NCBI GenBank assembly: GCA_000434215.1
Contig: HF999710.1
Location: 16,238 to 39,035, forward strand
Direction: 5' to 3'
Origin: Bacteroides sp. CAG:144
GTDB lineage: Bacteria; Bacteroidota; Bacteroidia; Bacteroidales; UBA11471
DNA: 22,798 bases
In this document: in pieces, positions 14,711-22,798 of the stretch
How positions within the stretch are numbered: the first letter of the stretch is position 1
Layout: every line of letters starts with the position of its first letter
Position numbers and translations under genes: made by a program
Notes under the pieces: generated by a model
Told to the model about the DNA's origin: nothing
Databases searched by the model: none
What the model saw: only the letters and a program-made list of their open reading frames with translations

Positions 14711-14929
14711 TTATTTATATCTGAATGAGATTCGTCCTTTGGTAAGATCATAAGGCGACATTTCGACCTTGACCTTATCTCCGGGCAGGATTTTAATATA
14801 ATGCATTCTCATTTTTCCGGAAATATGAGCCGTGATTTCATGACCATTTTCCAGTTCGACACGGAACATTGCATTCGACAACGCTTCTACGATGACTCCG
14901 TCTTGCTCTATTGCAGCCTGTTTTGCCAT
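14711..14929 (-). CDS. infA: translation initiation factor IF-1
   Basis: IF-1 binds the A site of the 30S subunit during initiation. The 72-residue protein is a single S1/OB-fold domain of normal length: [20 protein letters not shown], then [20 protein letters not shown], and [19 protein letters not shown] at the end. It lies 8 bases after map and 13 bases before rpmJ, the usual order in this part of the cluster in Bacteroidetes. Confidence 0.98.
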   Translation of the reverse strand: MAKQAAIEQDGVIVEALSNAMFRVELENGHEITAHISGKMRMHYIKILPGDKVKVEMSPYDLTKGRISFRYK

Positions 14930-14937
14930 ATATGAGG

Positions 14938-15723
14938 TTACTTTGTTATAGGTATTCCTAATGCTTCTTCGACATAGCGGAACGATGATAATACATCAGC
15001 GCCGTTTTCCCGTATAGCAATCGTATGCTCGAAATGGGCCGACGGCTTACGGTCTTTTGTCCGTGTAGTCCAACGATCTTTCTCGACGACGATATTGCGT
15101 GAACCCAAATTGATCATCGGTTCGATAGCTATCACCATGCCGTTTTTCAGCAACGGCCCGCAACCGCGACGACCATAATTGGGAACTTCGGGCTCTTCGT
15201 GCAACTTCTTACCGACTCCGTGTCCGCAAAGTTCTCGCACGACCGAATACCCCTTATGCTCACAATAGGTCTGTATGGCATTGCTTATATCGCCGACACG
15301 TTTTCCCTCGACAGCCTGCTCAATGCCTAAATAGAGAGCCTCTTTCGTGGTTTTGAGCAAACGCCGCACCTCATAAGGAACTTCTCCTACTTCGAACGTG
15401 TAAGCCGAATCGCCATTGAACCCGTTTTTTACGACGCCGCAATCGATCGATACGATATCGCCCTCCTTCAACGTATAGTCGGAAGGTATACCATGTACGA
15501 TCTGTTCATTGACCGACACGCACAAGGTATTGGGATAACCCGCATAACCCAAGAAACCGGGAACGGCTTGATGGTCGCGGATAAATTCTTCGGCAATCCT
15601 GTCGAGTTGAAGCGTGGTAACTCCCGGAGCCACCCACTTGGCCAGTTCACCAAGTGTTTGGCCTACCAGGAGATTACTCTCGCGCAATAATTCAATTTCT
15701 TCGTCGGTTTTAAGATAAATCAT
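14938..15723 (-). CDS. map: methionine aminopeptidase, type I
   Basis: The 261-residue enzyme removes the initiator methionine from new proteins when the second residue is small. The five metal ligands of the pita-bread fold are all present: Asp94 (SIDCGV), Asp105 (NGDSAYTF), His168 ([12 protein letters not shown]), Glu201 (MVIAIEPM) and Glu232 (AHFEHTIAI). The active-site His78 (VHGIP) is also conserved. There is no N-terminal zinc-finger extension, so this is the short type Ia form. It lies 14 bases downstream of secY and 8 upstream of infA. The adk gene, often found between secY and map in other phyla, is absent. Confidence 0.98.
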   Translation of the reverse strand: MIYLKTDEEIELLRESNLLVGQTLGELAKWVAPGVTTLQLDRIAEEFIRDHQAVPGFLGYAGYPNTLCVSVNEQIVHGIPSDYTLKEGDIVSIDCGVVKNGFNGDSAYTFEVGEVPYEVRRLLKTTKEALYLGIEQAVEGKRVGDISNAIQTYCEHKGYSVVRELCGHGVGKKLHEEPEVPNYGRRGCGPLLKNGMVIAIEPMINLGSRNIVVEKDRWTTRTKDRKPSAHFEHTIAIRENGADVLSSFRYVEEALGIPITK

Positions 15724-15737
15724 CGCTATGTTTTACC

Positions 15738-17069
15738 TTAATATGCTGCAATCGAACCGGTGCGACCTTTGATACGTCCCGACTTCAACAAGCCGTCATA
15801 ATGACGCATCATCAGATGACTTTCTATCTGTTGCAAAGTATCCAATACCACACCTACGAGAATAAGCAGGGAGGTACCTCCGAAGAATTGTGAAAATTCG
15901 GCACTGATACCGGCTATTTGGGCAAACGCGGGCATAATAGCCACGATAGCCAAAAATATAGAACCGGGCAACGTGATACGCGACATAATCGAGTCGATAT
16001 AAGCAGCCGTCTTTTTACCGGGTTTAACACCAGGAATGAATCCGTTATTACGTTTCATATCTTCGGCCATCTGGTTAGGTTGTACCGTAACCGCCGTATA
16101 GAAATAGGTAAAGAGAATTATCAATACGGCGAAAACGAAGTTATACCAAAATCCGGTATTGCTCATAAACGACTGCATGAAACGGCTGTTGGCGTTATCG
16201 GCAGAAAATCCGACCAATGCAATAGGGATAAACATGATAGCCTGTGCAAAAATGATAGGCATAACCCCTGCTGTATTGACTTTCAAAGGGATATACTGGC
16301 GAGCGCCTCCGTATTGTTTATTACCTACCACACGTTTGGCGTATTGCACGGGTATTTTGCGGGTTCCCTGCACCAAAAGTATCGACGCTGCAATCACGAG
16401 AAGCAGGAATACGATTTCGGCGAGGAACATGACAAGACCACCAGAAGTGGTAGCTGTACGCATAACGAACTCCTGCACGAGAGACTGCGGCAGACGGGCG
16501 ATAATACCGACCAAAATGATAAACGATATACCGTTTCCGATGCCTCTGTCGGTGATACGCTCACCCAACCACATGATAAACATACTACCTGCGGTAAGAA
16601 TTATCGTAGACGAAATCGTAAACAAAATATCGGTAGGGAATGCGCCTCCCATCTGAACACTGAGGTTGACCAAATAAGTCGGTCCTTGAATAAGGAGAAT
16701 GAAAACCGTCAGGTAACGGGTATACTGATTGAGTTTGCGTCTTCCGCTTTCACCTTCACGTTGCAGTTTCTGGAAATAAGGCAGAGCCATACCGAGCAAC
16801 TGGATTACGATAGAAGCCGTAATATAAGGCATTATACCCAACGCAAAAATAGAGGCATTGGAGAAGGCACCTCCCGAGAACATATCGAGCAACTGCATCA
16901 AACCGCCACTTGTCTGGGCGCGCAGTTGGGTAAGGAACTGAGGATCGATACCGGGTAATACGACATAAGTACCGGCACGGTAAACCAAGACCAGCAGAAT
17001 CGTCGTAATAATACGCTTTCTCAGATCCTCGATCTTCCAGATGTTTTTTATCGTTTCTATTGCTCTCAT
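15738..17069 (-). CDS. secY: protein translocase subunit SecY
   Basis: SecY is the channel of the Sec translocase in the inner membrane, through which exported and membrane proteins pass. The 443 residues contain about ten hydrophobic segments, the first near residues 20-40 (IITTILLVLVYRAGTYVVLP). The GGAFSNASIFALGIMPYITA segment (65-84) is typical of TM2, and RRKLNQYTRYLTVF precedes TM3. The cytoplasmic loop with RKIPVQYAKRVVGNK binds SecA or the ribosome in known structures. The length is normal. It follows rplO by 8 bases and precedes map by 14. Confidence 0.98.
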   Translation of the reverse strand: MRAIETIKNIWKIEDLRKRIITTILLVLVYRAGTYVVLPGIDPQFLTQLRAQTSGGLMQLLDMFSGGAFSNASIFALGIMPYITASIVIQLLGMALPYFQKLQREGESGRRKLNQYTRYLTVFILLIQGPTYLVNLSVQMGGAFPTDILFTISSTIILTAGSMFIMWLGERITDRGIGNGISFIILVGIIARLPQSLVQEFVMRTATTSGGLVMFLAEIVFLLLVIAASILLVQGTRKIPVQYAKRVVGNKQYGGARQYIPLKVNTAGVMPIIFAQAIMFIPIALVGFSADNANSRFMQSFMSNTGFWYNFVFAVLIILFTYFYTAVTVQPNQMAEDMKRNNGFIPGVKPGKKTAAYIDSIMSRITLPGSIFLAIVAIMPAFAQIAGISAEFSQFFGGTSLLILVGVVLDTLQQIESHLMMRHYDGLLKSGRIKGRTGSIAAY

Positions 17070-17077
17070 AGGCTATG

Positions 17078-17524
17078 TTAGAGTTTTACTACGGTACCAC
17101 CGAGTGCTGTGATAGCAGCTTCGGCGCTCTTCGAGAAAGCATGAGCTTCTACGTCGATCTTTACCGTAAGGGTTCCTTTTCCCAGAATTTTCACCAGTTG
17201 TTTGTTGGACACAAATCCAGCGTCGATCAAAGCTGCGATATCGATTTTCTCGATCTTTTTGCTTTCAGCCAAAGCTTGAAGCGTATCGAGGTTGATAGCT
17301 TTGTATTCTACGCGATTGATATTTTTGAATCCGAATTTAGGCAAACGACGTTGCAAAGGCATCTGACCACCTTCGAAACCGATTTTCTTTTTGTAGCCCG
17401 ATCTCGATTTGGCTCCTTTATGACCTCTGGTAGAGGTTCCGCCCAGACCCGAACCGGGACCACGACCAATTCTTTTTTTCGATTTGGTCGATCCCTCTGC
17501 GGGTTTTAAATTACTCAAGTTCAT
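17078..17524 (-). CDS. rplO: 50S ribosomal protein L15
   Basis: L15 is a late-assembly large-subunit protein with a long extended N-terminal arm in the rRNA. The 148 residues begin [20 protein letters not shown], followed by the glycine/arginine-rich arm [20 protein letters not shown] (about 21-40) and the [19 protein letters not shown] segment (49-67). The C-terminal globular part ends in [14 protein letters not shown]. The length is normal. It lies 28 bases after rpmD and 8 before secY. Confidence 0.98.
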   Translation of the reverse strand: MNLSNLKPAEGSTKSKKRIGRGPGSGLGGTSTRGHKGAKSRSGYKKKIGFEGGQMPLQRRLPKFGFKNINRVEYKAINLDTLQALAESKKIEKIDIAALIDAGFVSNKQLVKILGKGTLTVKIDVEAHAFSKSAEAAITALGGTVVKL

Positions 17525-17552
17525 ATCGTTGTATTTTTTATTCGTTATGAAA

Positions 17553-17729
17553 TTATTCTACTACTGTTACCAAATGTCTTACTTTGGTAACCATCCCGAG
17601 TATTTGAGGAGTAGCTTGATGCTCTACTACTTGACCGATTCTCTTCAATCCCAGTGCATCGAGCGTTCTTTTTTGAACTGCGGGACATTTGATTCTGCTT
17701 TTTACCTGTTTGATTTTAATGGTTTCCAT
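17553..17729 (-). CDS. rpmD: 50S ribosomal protein L30
   Basis: This 58-residue protein was found by translating the gap between rpsE and rplO. It begins [16 protein letters not shown] and contains [20 protein letters not shown], which matches the L30 fold, and ends [13 protein letters not shown]. The length is normal for bacterial L30. Unusually for this window, a GGAGG lies 7 bases upstream of the ATG. rpsE ends 17 bases upstream and rplO starts 28 bases downstream. Confidence 0.96.
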   Translation of the reverse strand: METIKIKQVKSRIKCPAVQKRTLDALGLKRIGQVVEHQATPQILGMVTKVRHLVTVVE

Positions 17730-17736
17730 ATCGTGT

Positions 17737-17741
17737 CCTCC
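17737..17741 (-). promoter_or_regulatory. strong Shine-Dalgarno site of rpmD
   Basis: On the minus strand GGAGG lies 7 bases upstream of the rpmD start codon, between the rpsE stop and rpmD. Spacing and match are ideal for pairing with the 16S rRNA 3' end. Most other starts in this window have only A/T-rich upstream sequence, so this one is an exception. Confidence 0.7.
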
Positions 17742-17746
17742 GTTCT

Positions 17747-18262
17747 TTATCCTTTGAATACTTTTTCGAGCGATACGCCACGGTTCTGAGCTACGGTATA
17801 AGCATCGCGCAGTTCACCCAAAGCAGCCATGGTAGCTTTTACGAGGTTGTGGGGGTTGGACGAACCTTTCGATTTTGCCAACACGTCGGTTATACCCACA
17901 CTTTCGAGTACGGCACGCATAGCACCACCAGCTTTTACTCCGGTACCGTGAGAAGCAGGTTTGATATACACTTGGGCTCCGCCGAATTTGGCAACCTGGT
18001 CATGAGGAATAGTACCTTTGCGTACAGGCACCTTGATAAGGTTTTTCTTGGCAGCCTCAACACCTTTGGAGATAGCGGCGGTTACCTCGCTGGCTTTACC
18101 CAATCCCCAACCTACTACGCCGTCTTCGTTTCCTACAACGACGATGGCCGAGAAGCTGAAAGTACGTCCACCTTTGGTAACTTTGGTTACACGATTGATT
18201 GCTACTAAGCGATCTTTCAATTCCAAGTCGTTTGTCGACTTTACTCTATTATCCTTTGCCAT
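17747..18262 (-). CDS. rpsE: 30S ribosomal protein S5
   Basis: S5 is in the 30S body near the decoding centre and affects fidelity and spectinomycin response. The 171 residues include the S5 N-terminal double-stranded-RNA-binding domain with [20 protein letters not shown] (15-34) and [20 protein letters not shown] (35-54). The central segment [19 protein letters not shown] follows, and the C-terminal domain has [19 protein letters not shown] and [15 protein letters not shown]. The length is normal. It lies 5 bases after rplR and 17 before rpmD. Confidence 0.98.
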   Translation of the reverse strand: MAKDNRVKSTNDLELKDRLVAINRVTKVTKGGRTFSFSAIVVVGNEDGVVGWGLGKASEVTAAISKGVEAAKKNLIKVPVRKGTIPHDQVAKFGGAQVYIKPASHGTGVKAGGAMRAVLESVGITDVLAKSKGSSNPHNLVKATMAALGELRDAYTVAQNRGVSLEKVFKG

Positions 18263-18267
18263 GTTGT

Positions 18268-18609
18268 TTAAAATTTAAGACCTCCGTTACGGGCTGCATC
18301 GGCAAGTTCTTTGATACGGCCATGATAGAGGTATCCGTTACGGTCGAATACGACAGTTGAAATTCCAGCTTCTTGCGCTTTTTGGGCGATGAGTTGTCCT
18401 ACTTTAGCGGCGACTTCCTTTTTAGGAGCCTTTTCCATACCAGCAGAAGAAGCGGCAACTAAGGTTTTTCCGGCTTCATCATCGATCAACTGCACATATA
18501 TCTGCTTGTTGCTTCTGAACACGGTCATACGGGGGCATGTAGCCGTTCCCGAAATTTTACCGCGTATGCGGGTTTTGATTTTAAGTCTTCTTTCTATTTT
18601 CGTTATCAT
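18268..18609 (-). CDS. rplR: 50S ribosomal protein L18
   Basis: L18 helps dock 5S rRNA, with L5 and L25-type proteins, in the central protuberance. The 113 residues show the basic N-terminus ([20 protein letters not shown]), [20 protein letters not shown] and the C-terminal helix-rich end [20 protein letters not shown], then RNGGLKF. The length is normal. It lies 22 bases after rplF and 5 before rpsE. Confidence 0.98.
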   Translation of the reverse strand: MITKIERRLKIKTRIRGKISGTATCPRMTVFRSNKQIYVQLIDDEAGKTLVAASSAGMEKAPKKEVAAKVGQLIAQKAQEAGISTVVFDRNGYLYHGRIKELADAARNGGLKF

Positions 18610-18631
18610 GATAATGGCGTTTTAACGGTTT

Positions 18632-19186
18632 TTACTTAGCACCGGCCGATTTACCCGACTTACGACGTACCACTTCACCCACAAAGCGAATACCTTTTCC
18701 TTTGTAAGGTTCGGGCTTACGGAATGTACGGATTTTGGCGCATATCTGGCCGAGAAGTTGTTTATCGCATGATTCGAGAATAATCAAAGGGTTTTTGTTA
18801 CGCTCCGATTTGGTCTCGACTTTCACTTCTTTGGGAAGGCGCAGATAAATGGCATGCGAATAACCAAGCGTAAGGTTCAATACCTGACCGTTGCTCTCGG
18901 CACGATAACCGACACCTACCAGCTCCATTTCTTTCTTGTATCCGGTAGAAACACCTACTACCATGTTATGGATCAACGCGCGATAGAGGCCGTGCAACGA
19001 ACGATGTTCTTTATCGTCGCTGGGACGTACTACCGTGAGTTTGCCATCGGCTTGTTCCAAGGTAATGCCGCCGGTGAGTTCTTGTGAAAGCTCTCCTTTC
19101 GGGCCCTTTACTGTTACTTGATCTCCTGCAACAGTTACAGTAACTCCGGCGGGTATATCTATGTGCAAATTTCCTATTCTTGACAT
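18632..19186 (-). CDS. rplF: 50S ribosomal protein L6
   Basis: L6 lies at the base of the stalk near the factor-binding site. The family's usual start MSRIGNLHIDIPAGVTVTV begins at 19186, giving 184 residues. A longer open frame reaches 19237 but would overlap rpsH and add 17 residues not seen in the family. The ATG at 19186 is preceded by a good GGGAGG, which decides the start. The two L6 repeats cover about 1-82 and 83-170; the C-terminal signature EPYKGKGIRFVGEVVRRK is conserved. It follows rpsH by 19 bases and precedes rplR by 22. Confidence 0.97.
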   Translation of the reverse strand: MSRIGNLHIDIPAGVTVTVAGDQVTVKGPKGELSQELTGGITLEQADGKLTVVRPSDDKEHRSLHGLYRALIHNMVVGVSTGYKKEMELVGVGYRAESNGQVLNLTLGYSHAIYLRLPKEVKVETKSERNKNPLIILESCDKQLLGQICAKIRTFRKPEPYKGKGIRFVGEVVRRKSGKSAGAK

Positions 19187-19196
19187 AATACAGCGT

Positions 19197-19202
19197 CCTC
19201 CC
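19197..19202 (-). promoter_or_regulatory. Shine-Dalgarno site of rplF
   Basis: GGGAGG on the minus strand lies 10 bases upstream of the ATG at 19186, between the rpsH stop and rplF. It supports the shorter L6 start and is one of only two strong Shine-Dalgarno matches at start codons in the window. Confidence 0.6.
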
Positions 19203-19205
19203 TGA

Positions 19206-19601
19206 TTAGTAGATATAACATAATACTTCGCCACCAATCATTTGCTCACGGGCTTCTTTATCGGTCATCACACCTTTCGAGGTGGAGAGGATCGCAATAC
19301 CCAGTCCGTTAAGCACACGCGGCATATCTTTGTAGCCGGTATATTGGCGCAAACCGGGAGTGGAGACTCTGATCAGCTTTTTAATAGCGTTCACTTTATT
19401 CACGGGGTCATACTTCAAGGCGATTTTTATCGTTCCCTGAGGACCATCTTCTACAAACTTGTAATTCAAGATGTAGCCTTTGTCAAAAAGGATTTTTGTG
19501 ATCTCTTTTTTCAAGTTTGAGGCAGGCACCTCTACCACTCTGTGCTGAGCTTTGATGGCGTTTCTCAATCTTGTGAGATAATCTGCAATTGGATCTGTCA
19601 T
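19206..19601 (-). CDS. rpsH: 30S ribosomal protein S8
   Basis: S8 binds helix 21 of 16S rRNA directly and, in E. coli, represses the spc operon by binding a similar structure in its mRNA. The 131 residues begin MTDPIADYLTRLRNAIKAQH and have the family end VLNGLGIAILSTSKGVMTDK followed by EAREQMIGGEVLCYIY. The length is normal. The 67 bases between rpsN and this gene contain a hairpin (19618-19641) placed just before the start codon. rplF follows after 19 bases. Confidence 0.98.
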   Translation of the reverse strand: MTDPIADYLTRLRNAIKAQHRVVEVPASNLKKEITKILFDKGYILNYKFVEDGPQGTIKIALKYDPVNKVNAIKKLIRVSTPGLRQYTGYKDMPRVLNGLGIAILSTSKGVMTDKEAREQMIGGEVLCYIY

Positions 19602-19617
19602 TTTGATTTTTGCTTAA

Positions 19618-19641
19618 ATTGATCCGGTCTTCCCGGACAAT
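19618..19641 (-). promoter_or_regulatory. hairpin in the rpsN-rpsH gap, candidate translational control site
   Basis: On the minus strand CCGG-GAAGA-CCGG forms a short stem that continues, past an internal bulge of one base on one side and two on the other, into an outer ATTG/CAAT stem. It ends 16 bases upstream of the rpsH start codon. No T tract follows, so it is not a terminator. A ribosomal-protein binding site, for example for S8, is possible but not shown; I could not match it to the known S8 recognition core. Confidence 0.4.
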
Positions 19642-19668
19642 ATTTAACACTCTGTTATCTTTCTTCGT

Positions 19669-19938
19669 TTACCAGCTGGCTTTTTTTACGCCGGGGATAA
19701 GTCCTGCCGATGCCATTTCACGGAATTGGATACGAGAAATGCCAAATTGGCGGATATATCCTTTGGGACGACCGGTAAGGCTGCAACGATTGTGCAGACG
19801 CACGGGCGAAGCGTTTTTGGGAAGTGATTGCAAAGCCTCATAATTGCCTTCGGCTTTGAGCTGAGCGCGTTTAGCTGCGTATTTTGCTACGAGTTTAGCG
19901 CGTTTCACTTCACGGGCTTTCATCGATTCTTTTGCCAT
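19669..19938 (-). CDS. rpsN: 30S ribosomal protein S14, long zinc-free form
   Basis: S14 is in the 30S head and contacts S3 and S10. At 89 residues this is the long form; the CXXC pairs of the short zinc-binding form are absent and only the cysteine in [13 protein letters not shown] (about 47-59) is seen. Other family parts are [20 protein letters not shown] and the end [15 protein letters not shown]. It starts 3 bases after rplE and is followed by the 67-base gap leading to rpsH. Confidence 0.98.
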   Translation of the reverse strand: MAKESMKAREVKRAKLVAKYAAKRAQLKAEGNYEALQSLPKNASPVRLHNRCSLTGRPKGYIRQFGISRIQFREMASAGLIPGVKKASW

Positions 19939-19941
19939 ATC

Positions 19942-20499
19942 TTAGTTCTTTTTTGCGTTTTTGAAAGGAAGACCAAATTCCCGAAGGAGTGCGTACCCTT
20001 CTTCATCGGTTTGTGCCGAGGTTACAAAGGTAATATTCATTCCCAAAAGTTTGGTAATCGTATCGATATTTATTTCGGGGAAAATGATTTGTTCCTGAAT
20101 ACCGAGGGTATAATTTCCTCTTCCGTCGAATTTGCTTTCGATTCCTTTGAAGTCACGGATACGGGGAAGAGCCACACGAATAAGGCGTTCGAGGAACTCA
20201 TACATTCTTTCGCGACGTAATGTAACCATCACGCCGATAGGCATTTTTTTACGTAACTTGAAGTTAGAAATGTCTTTACGGGAAAGGGTAGCAATAGCTT
20301 TCTGGCCGGTGATGGCGGTAAGCTCACTGATAGCGGTCTCGATGATTTTTTTATCGGCGACTGCCTGACCGAGTCCTTGGTTGATGACAATTTTTTTCAA
20401 TACAGGAACCTGCATAACAGTCGTGTAATTGAATTCTTTCATCAAAGCAGGAACGATTCTTTCTTTATAATCGTTTTTAAGGGTTGCGGTAGTTGTCAT
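19942..20499 (-). CDS. rplE: 50S ribosomal protein L5
   Basis: L5 binds 5S rRNA and contacts P-site tRNA in the central protuberance. The 185 residues include the segment [20 protein letters not shown] (27-46), [20 protein letters not shown] (about 68-87) and [16 protein letters not shown]. The end is [17 protein letters not shown]. The start ATG shares one base with the rplX stop codon (TAATG), a junction that favours re-initiation by terminating ribosomes. In E. coli the S8 repressor site is near this gene's start; I see no clear equivalent here. Confidence 0.98.
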   Translation of the reverse strand: MTTTATLKNDYKERIVPALMKEFNYTTVMQVPVLKKIVINQGLGQAVADKKIIETAISELTAITGQKAIATLSRKDISNFKLRKKMPIGVMVTLRRERMYEFLERLIRVALPRIRDFKGIESKFDGRGNYTLGIQEQIIFPEINIDTITKLLGMNITFVTSAQTDEEGYALLREFGLPFKNAKKN

Positions 20500-20819
20500 T
20501 ACTTAATCTCCTCTCCTGATTTTTTAGAATAACGTACTTTCTTTCCTGCTTCGTCGATACGGCGACCGATGCGGGTAGGCCGGTTGCTCTTGGGATCGAG
20601 CAGGTTCAGATTCGAAACATGTACAGGGGCTTCCATTGTGATGATACCGCCCTGGGGATGTTTGGCATTGGGTTTGGTATGCTTCGACACCATATTGATA
20701 CCTTCTACCACGGCACGTTGCTCTTTCACGAGAACACGCAACACGCGACCGGTCTTGCCTTTGTCTTCACCGGCATTTACATATACGGTATCACCCTTTT
20801 TAATGTGTAACTTACTCAT
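20499..20819 (-). CDS. rplX: 50S ribosomal protein L24
   Basis: L24 is an early assembly protein that binds the 5' domain of 23S rRNA. The 106 residues contain the KOW motif near the N-terminus ([20 protein letters not shown], about 7-26). This is followed by [20 protein letters not shown] and the end [20 protein letters not shown]. The length is normal. It starts 19 bases after rplN and overlaps rplE by one base. Confidence 0.98.
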   Translation of the reverse strand: MSKLHIKKGDTVYVNAGEDKGKTGRVLRVLVKEQRAVVEGINMVSKHTKPNAKHPQGGIITMEAPVHVSNLNLLDPKSNRPTRIGRRIDEAGKKVRYSKKSGEEIK

Positions 20820-20838
20820 TAATGTTCTTTTTTACTGT

Positions 20839-21204
20839 TTAAAGTACTTCGGGAGCCAATGAAACGATTTTCATATTGGTAGCACGCAATTCACGGGCTA
20901 CGGGGCCGAAGATACGGCTGGCTCTCATTTCACCGGCACCGTTCAACAATACGCAGGCGTTATCGTCAAAGCGGATATAAGAACCGTCGGCACGACGAAT
21001 CTCTTTCGTAGTGCGCACGACAACGGCTTTGGATACGGCACCTTTTTTCAGGTCGCTCGAAGGAATGACGCTTTTAACGGCAACAACGATAATGTCGCCT
21101 ACCGACGCATAACGACGACCGGTACCGCCTAATACGCGGATACAAAGAGCTTCTTTGGCCCCGCTATTATCTGCGACTGTAAGTCTGGTTTCTTGCTGTA
21201 TCAT
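20839..21204 (-). CDS. rplN: 50S ribosomal protein L14
   Basis: L14 lies at the subunit interface and forms bridges to 16S rRNA. The 121 residues begin [20 protein letters not shown] and carry the signature [20 protein letters not shown] (about 35-54). The segment [20 protein letters not shown] and the end VSLAPEVL are also typical. The length is normal. It starts one base after the rpsQ stop codon and lies 19 bases before rplX; in E. coli it is the first gene of the spc operon. Confidence 0.98.
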   Translation of the reverse strand: MIQQETRLTVADNSGAKEALCIRVLGGTGRRYASVGDIIVVAVKSVIPSSDLKKGAVSKAVVVRTTKEIRRADGSYIRFDDNACVLLNGAGEMRASRIFGPVARELRATNMKIVSLAPEVL

Positions 21205-21205
21205 A

Positions 21206-21463
21206 TTATTTTACTCTTTCGATGATTTCTACTAATCTCCATCTTTTAAGCTTGCTCAGCGGACGGGTCTCTCTCAGGCGGACGGTATCGCCGATGTTGC
21301 ACTCGTTCTTTTCGTCATGAGCATGGTATTTTTTCGTCTTATTGACAAATTTACCATAGATAGGGTGTTTTTCTTTCCATTTCACAGCCACAGTGATAGT
21401 CTTATCCATCTTGTTGCTGGTTACCACACCTATTCTTTCTTTTCTTAGGCTTTTTGTTTCCAT
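21206..21463 (-). CDS. rpsQ: 30S ribosomal protein S17
   Basis: S17 is a primary 16S rRNA binder with an OB fold. From the ATG at 21463 the protein is 85 residues and begins [20 protein letters not shown], which fits the family start. A GTG two codons earlier (21469) is possible but less likely. Signature parts are [40 protein letters not shown] and [16 protein letters not shown]. It lies 14 bases after rpmC and one base before rplN. Confidence 0.96.
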   Translation of the reverse strand: METKSLRKERIGVVTSNKMDKTITVAVKWKEKHPIYGKFVNKTKKYHAHDEKNECNIGDTVRLRETRPLSKLKRWRLVEIIERVK

Positions 21464-21477
21464 GAGCACGAGTTCGA

Positions 21478-21675
21478 TTATTTGTTATTGAGTTCTCTTT
21501 GGCGCACCTCGCCTTTCATTCGCGCGATCGTCCTGCGGAGAGCTTTAATTTGCGCAGGATTATCCAAGGGGGTAATGCTGTGATTGATTTCCATACGGTT
21601 CAAAGCCACAGCTTCGGCCTCGATTCTCTCGAGCAATTCTTTGGTGCTCAATTCTTTTATTTCTGCAGTTTTCAT
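21478..21675 (-). CDS. rpmC: 50S ribosomal protein L29
   Basis: L29 sits by the exit tunnel and, with L23, forms the docking site for trigger factor and SRP. The 65 residues form two helices joined by a turn: [20 protein letters not shown] and the second with [20 protein letters not shown]. The length is normal. It lies 6 bases after rplP and 14 before rpsQ. Confidence 0.97.
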   Translation of the reverse strand: MKTAEIKELSTKELLERIEAEAVALNRMEINHSITPLDNPAQIKALRRTIARMKGEVRQRELNNK

Positions 21676-21681
21676 ACTTTA

Positions 21682-22113
21682 TCACGCATTTTGATTAGCA
21701 TCATAGTCGCGTCTCACGACAAATTTAGTCGTCACAGGGAGTTTCTGGGCGGCCAAGCGAAGTGCTTCTTTGGCGATTTCGTAAGGTACACCTTCTACTT
21801 CGAGAATAATTCTTCCCGGTGTTACTGGTGCAACAAATCCTTCGGGCGAACCTTTACCTTTACCCATACGTACTTCGGCAGGTTTCTTGGTGATGGGTTT
21901 ATCCGGGAATATTCTGATCCAGATCTGACCCTGACGTTGCATATAACGGGTAACGGCGATACGCGCAGCTTCGATCTGACGACCGGTTATCCATTTCGAC
22001 TGCAAACTTTTTATACCAAAGGAACCGAAGGCCAATTGATTGCCTCGTCCTGCGAGACCTTTCATACGACCTTTTTGTTGTCTTCTGAATTTCGTCTTCT
22101 TCGGTTGTAACAT
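21682..22113 (-). CDS. rplP: 50S ribosomal protein L16
   Basis: L16 helps shape the A-site tRNA path and peptidyl transferase region. The 143 residues begin [20 protein letters not shown] and contain [20 protein letters not shown] (about 28-47) and [20 protein letters not shown] (about 79-98). The end segment is [20 protein letters not shown]. The length is normal. It lies 19 bases after rpsC and 6 before rpmC. Confidence 0.98.
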   Translation of the reverse strand: MLQPKKTKFRRQQKGRMKGLAGRGNQLAFGSFGIKSLQSKWITGRQIEAARIAVTRYMQRQGQIWIRIFPDKPITKKPAEVRMGKGKGSPEGFVAPVTPGRIILEVEGVPYEIAKEALRLAAQKLPVTTKFVVRRDYDANQNA

Positions 22114-22132
22114 TTTCTGTCAGTTCAATTCG

Positions 22133-22798
22133 TTAACGATTCGGTTTTGCTTTTTTGAAGCCTTTCTTTCCGCCGGCTTCACGGTTACTCCGCATCTCTT
22201 TGGGTCCGGAAGTAAATTGAGGGGCGAGGTCTTTCTTACCGTAGATTTCACCGCGGCAAATCCAAACCTTGATACCGATAAGACCCACTTTGGTGAGAGC
22301 TTCCACCAATGCATAGTCGATGTCGGCACGGAGTGTATGCAACGGGGTACGACCCTCTTTGTACATCTCCGAACGAGCCATCTCGGCACCATTGAGTCGA
22401 CCCGACACCTGCACCTTGATACCTTCGGCACCTGCACGCATTGTCGATGCGATAGCCGTTTTCACTGCACGACGATACGCCATCTTTCCTTCTATCTGGC
22501 GAGCGATATTAGAAGCGACAATGGTAGCGTCTACTTCGGGACGTTTTACCTCGAAGATGTTGATTTGCACATCTTTATCGGTAATTTTTTTCAACTCCTC
22601 TTTGAGTTTGTCGACCTCTTGTCCTCCTTTACCGATGATAAGACCGGGACGGGCTGTACAAACGGTAATCGTGATGAGTTTGAGGGTACGCTCTATCACA
22701 ATACGCGATACGCTTGCTTTTGCAAGACGGGCATTGAGGTATTTACGGAGTTTGCTGTCTTCGAGCAGTCTTTCGCCGTATTTTCTGCCGCCATACCA
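22133..22798 (-). CDS. rpsC: 30S ribosomal protein S3 (N-terminus outside window)
   Basis: S3 is in the 30S head at the mRNA entrance and has helicase-like action with S4 and S5. The frame is open to the window end, so the gene is cut: 221 residues are visible and roughly 20 N-terminal residues are missing. The visible part begins [21 protein letters not shown] type II KH domain contains [19 protein letters not shown] (about 51-69), and the C-terminal domain has [20 protein letters not shown] and [13 protein letters not shown]. An internal ATG at 22699 is not the start, as S3 sequence continues upstream of it. rplP follows after 19 bases. Confidence 0.97.
   Translation of the reverse strand, partial: WYGGRKYGERLLEDSKLRKYLNARLAKASVSRIVIERTLKLITITVCTARPGLIIGKGGQEVDKLKEELKKITDKDVQINIFEVKRPEVDATIVASNIARQIEGKMAYRRAVKTAIASTMRAGAEGIKVQVSGRLNGAEMARSEMYKEGRTPLHTLRADIDYALVEALTKVGLIGIKVWICRGEIYGKKDLAPQFTSGPKEMRSNREAGGKKGFKKAKPNR

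Noticed and set aside
15918..16958. A 346-codon plus-strand frame opposite secY
   Set aside because: Antisense to secY; composition (H, R, N, T rich) reflects the reverse complement of membrane-segment codons.
19187..19237. A 17-residue N-terminal extension of L6
   Set aside because: It would overlap rpsH and is not part of the L6 family. The ATG at 19186 has a good ribosome-binding site and the usual MSRIGN start.
21464..21469. A GTG start two codons upstream for S17
   Set aside because: The ATG at 21463 gives the expected ME-type start of S17; the longer form adds only two residues.
22120..22437. A 105-codon frame overlapping rpsC
   Set aside because: It lies in another frame of the same strand within a conserved S3 gene and has no family resemblance.
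1..22798. Mobile elements, CRISPR arrays or defence genes
   Set aside because: No transposase, integrase, direct-repeat array or known defence domain was seen on either strand; almost all of the sequence is core genes.

Overview
This 22.8 kb window looks like core chromosome from a member of the Bacteroidales. The evidence is a single-polypeptide MurF-alanine racemase fusion, a GSCFA protein, a DUF3316-type outer-membrane protein, lipoproteins with acidic residues just after the lipobox cysteine, promoters resembling TTG-(19-20)-TAnnTTTG, and start codons that almost all lack a Shine-Dalgarno sequence. The genus cannot be fixed from this sequence. I see no insertion sequence, prophage, CRISPR array, toxin-antitoxin pair or defence cassette.

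Left block (1-6342, all minus strand). A tRNA-Leu(UAG), cut by the window edge, has its own promoter. Upstream of it is a tightly spaced unit read right to left: glyS (glycyl-tRNA synthetase), lemA, an FKBP-type prolyl isomerase lipoprotein, a GSCFA-domain protein, and the murF-alr fusion. The last two overlap by 11 bases. The unit joins tRNA charging to cell-envelope functions, ending in supply of D-alanine and its attachment to the peptidoglycan precursor.

Middle block (6343-11520, plus strand). A divergent promoter region separates glyS from parC (topoisomerase IV subunit A). parC is followed closely by a DUF3316 protein and an S41-family peptidase lipoprotein. A 360-base stretch with no assignable gene follows. 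It ends in a perfect 44-bp palindrome flanked by A/T tracts, which can terminate both this unit and the opposing ribosomal operon.

Right block (11536-22798, minus strand). This is the distal S10, spc and alpha ribosomal protein cluster in canonical order: rpsC (cut by the window end), rplP, rpmC, rpsQ, rplN, rplX, rplE, rpsN, rpsH, rplF, rplR, rpsE, rpmD, rplO, secY, map, infA, rpmJ, rpsM, rpsK, rpsD, rpoA, rplQ. Most gaps are 1-34 bases. The exceptions are 67 bases before rpsH, with a hairpin, and 119 bases before rpsD, with a candidate internal promoter and a structured leader. Two genes, rpmD and rplF, carry strong GGAGG ribosome-binding sites, which stand out against the rest of the window.

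I found no convincing new multigene system. The observations most worth checking are regulatory: the rpsD leader, the hairpin before rpsH, the parC leader dyad and the two exceptional Shine-Dalgarno sites. Next come the unassigned frame at 11155-11445 and the lipoprotein and peptidase details.
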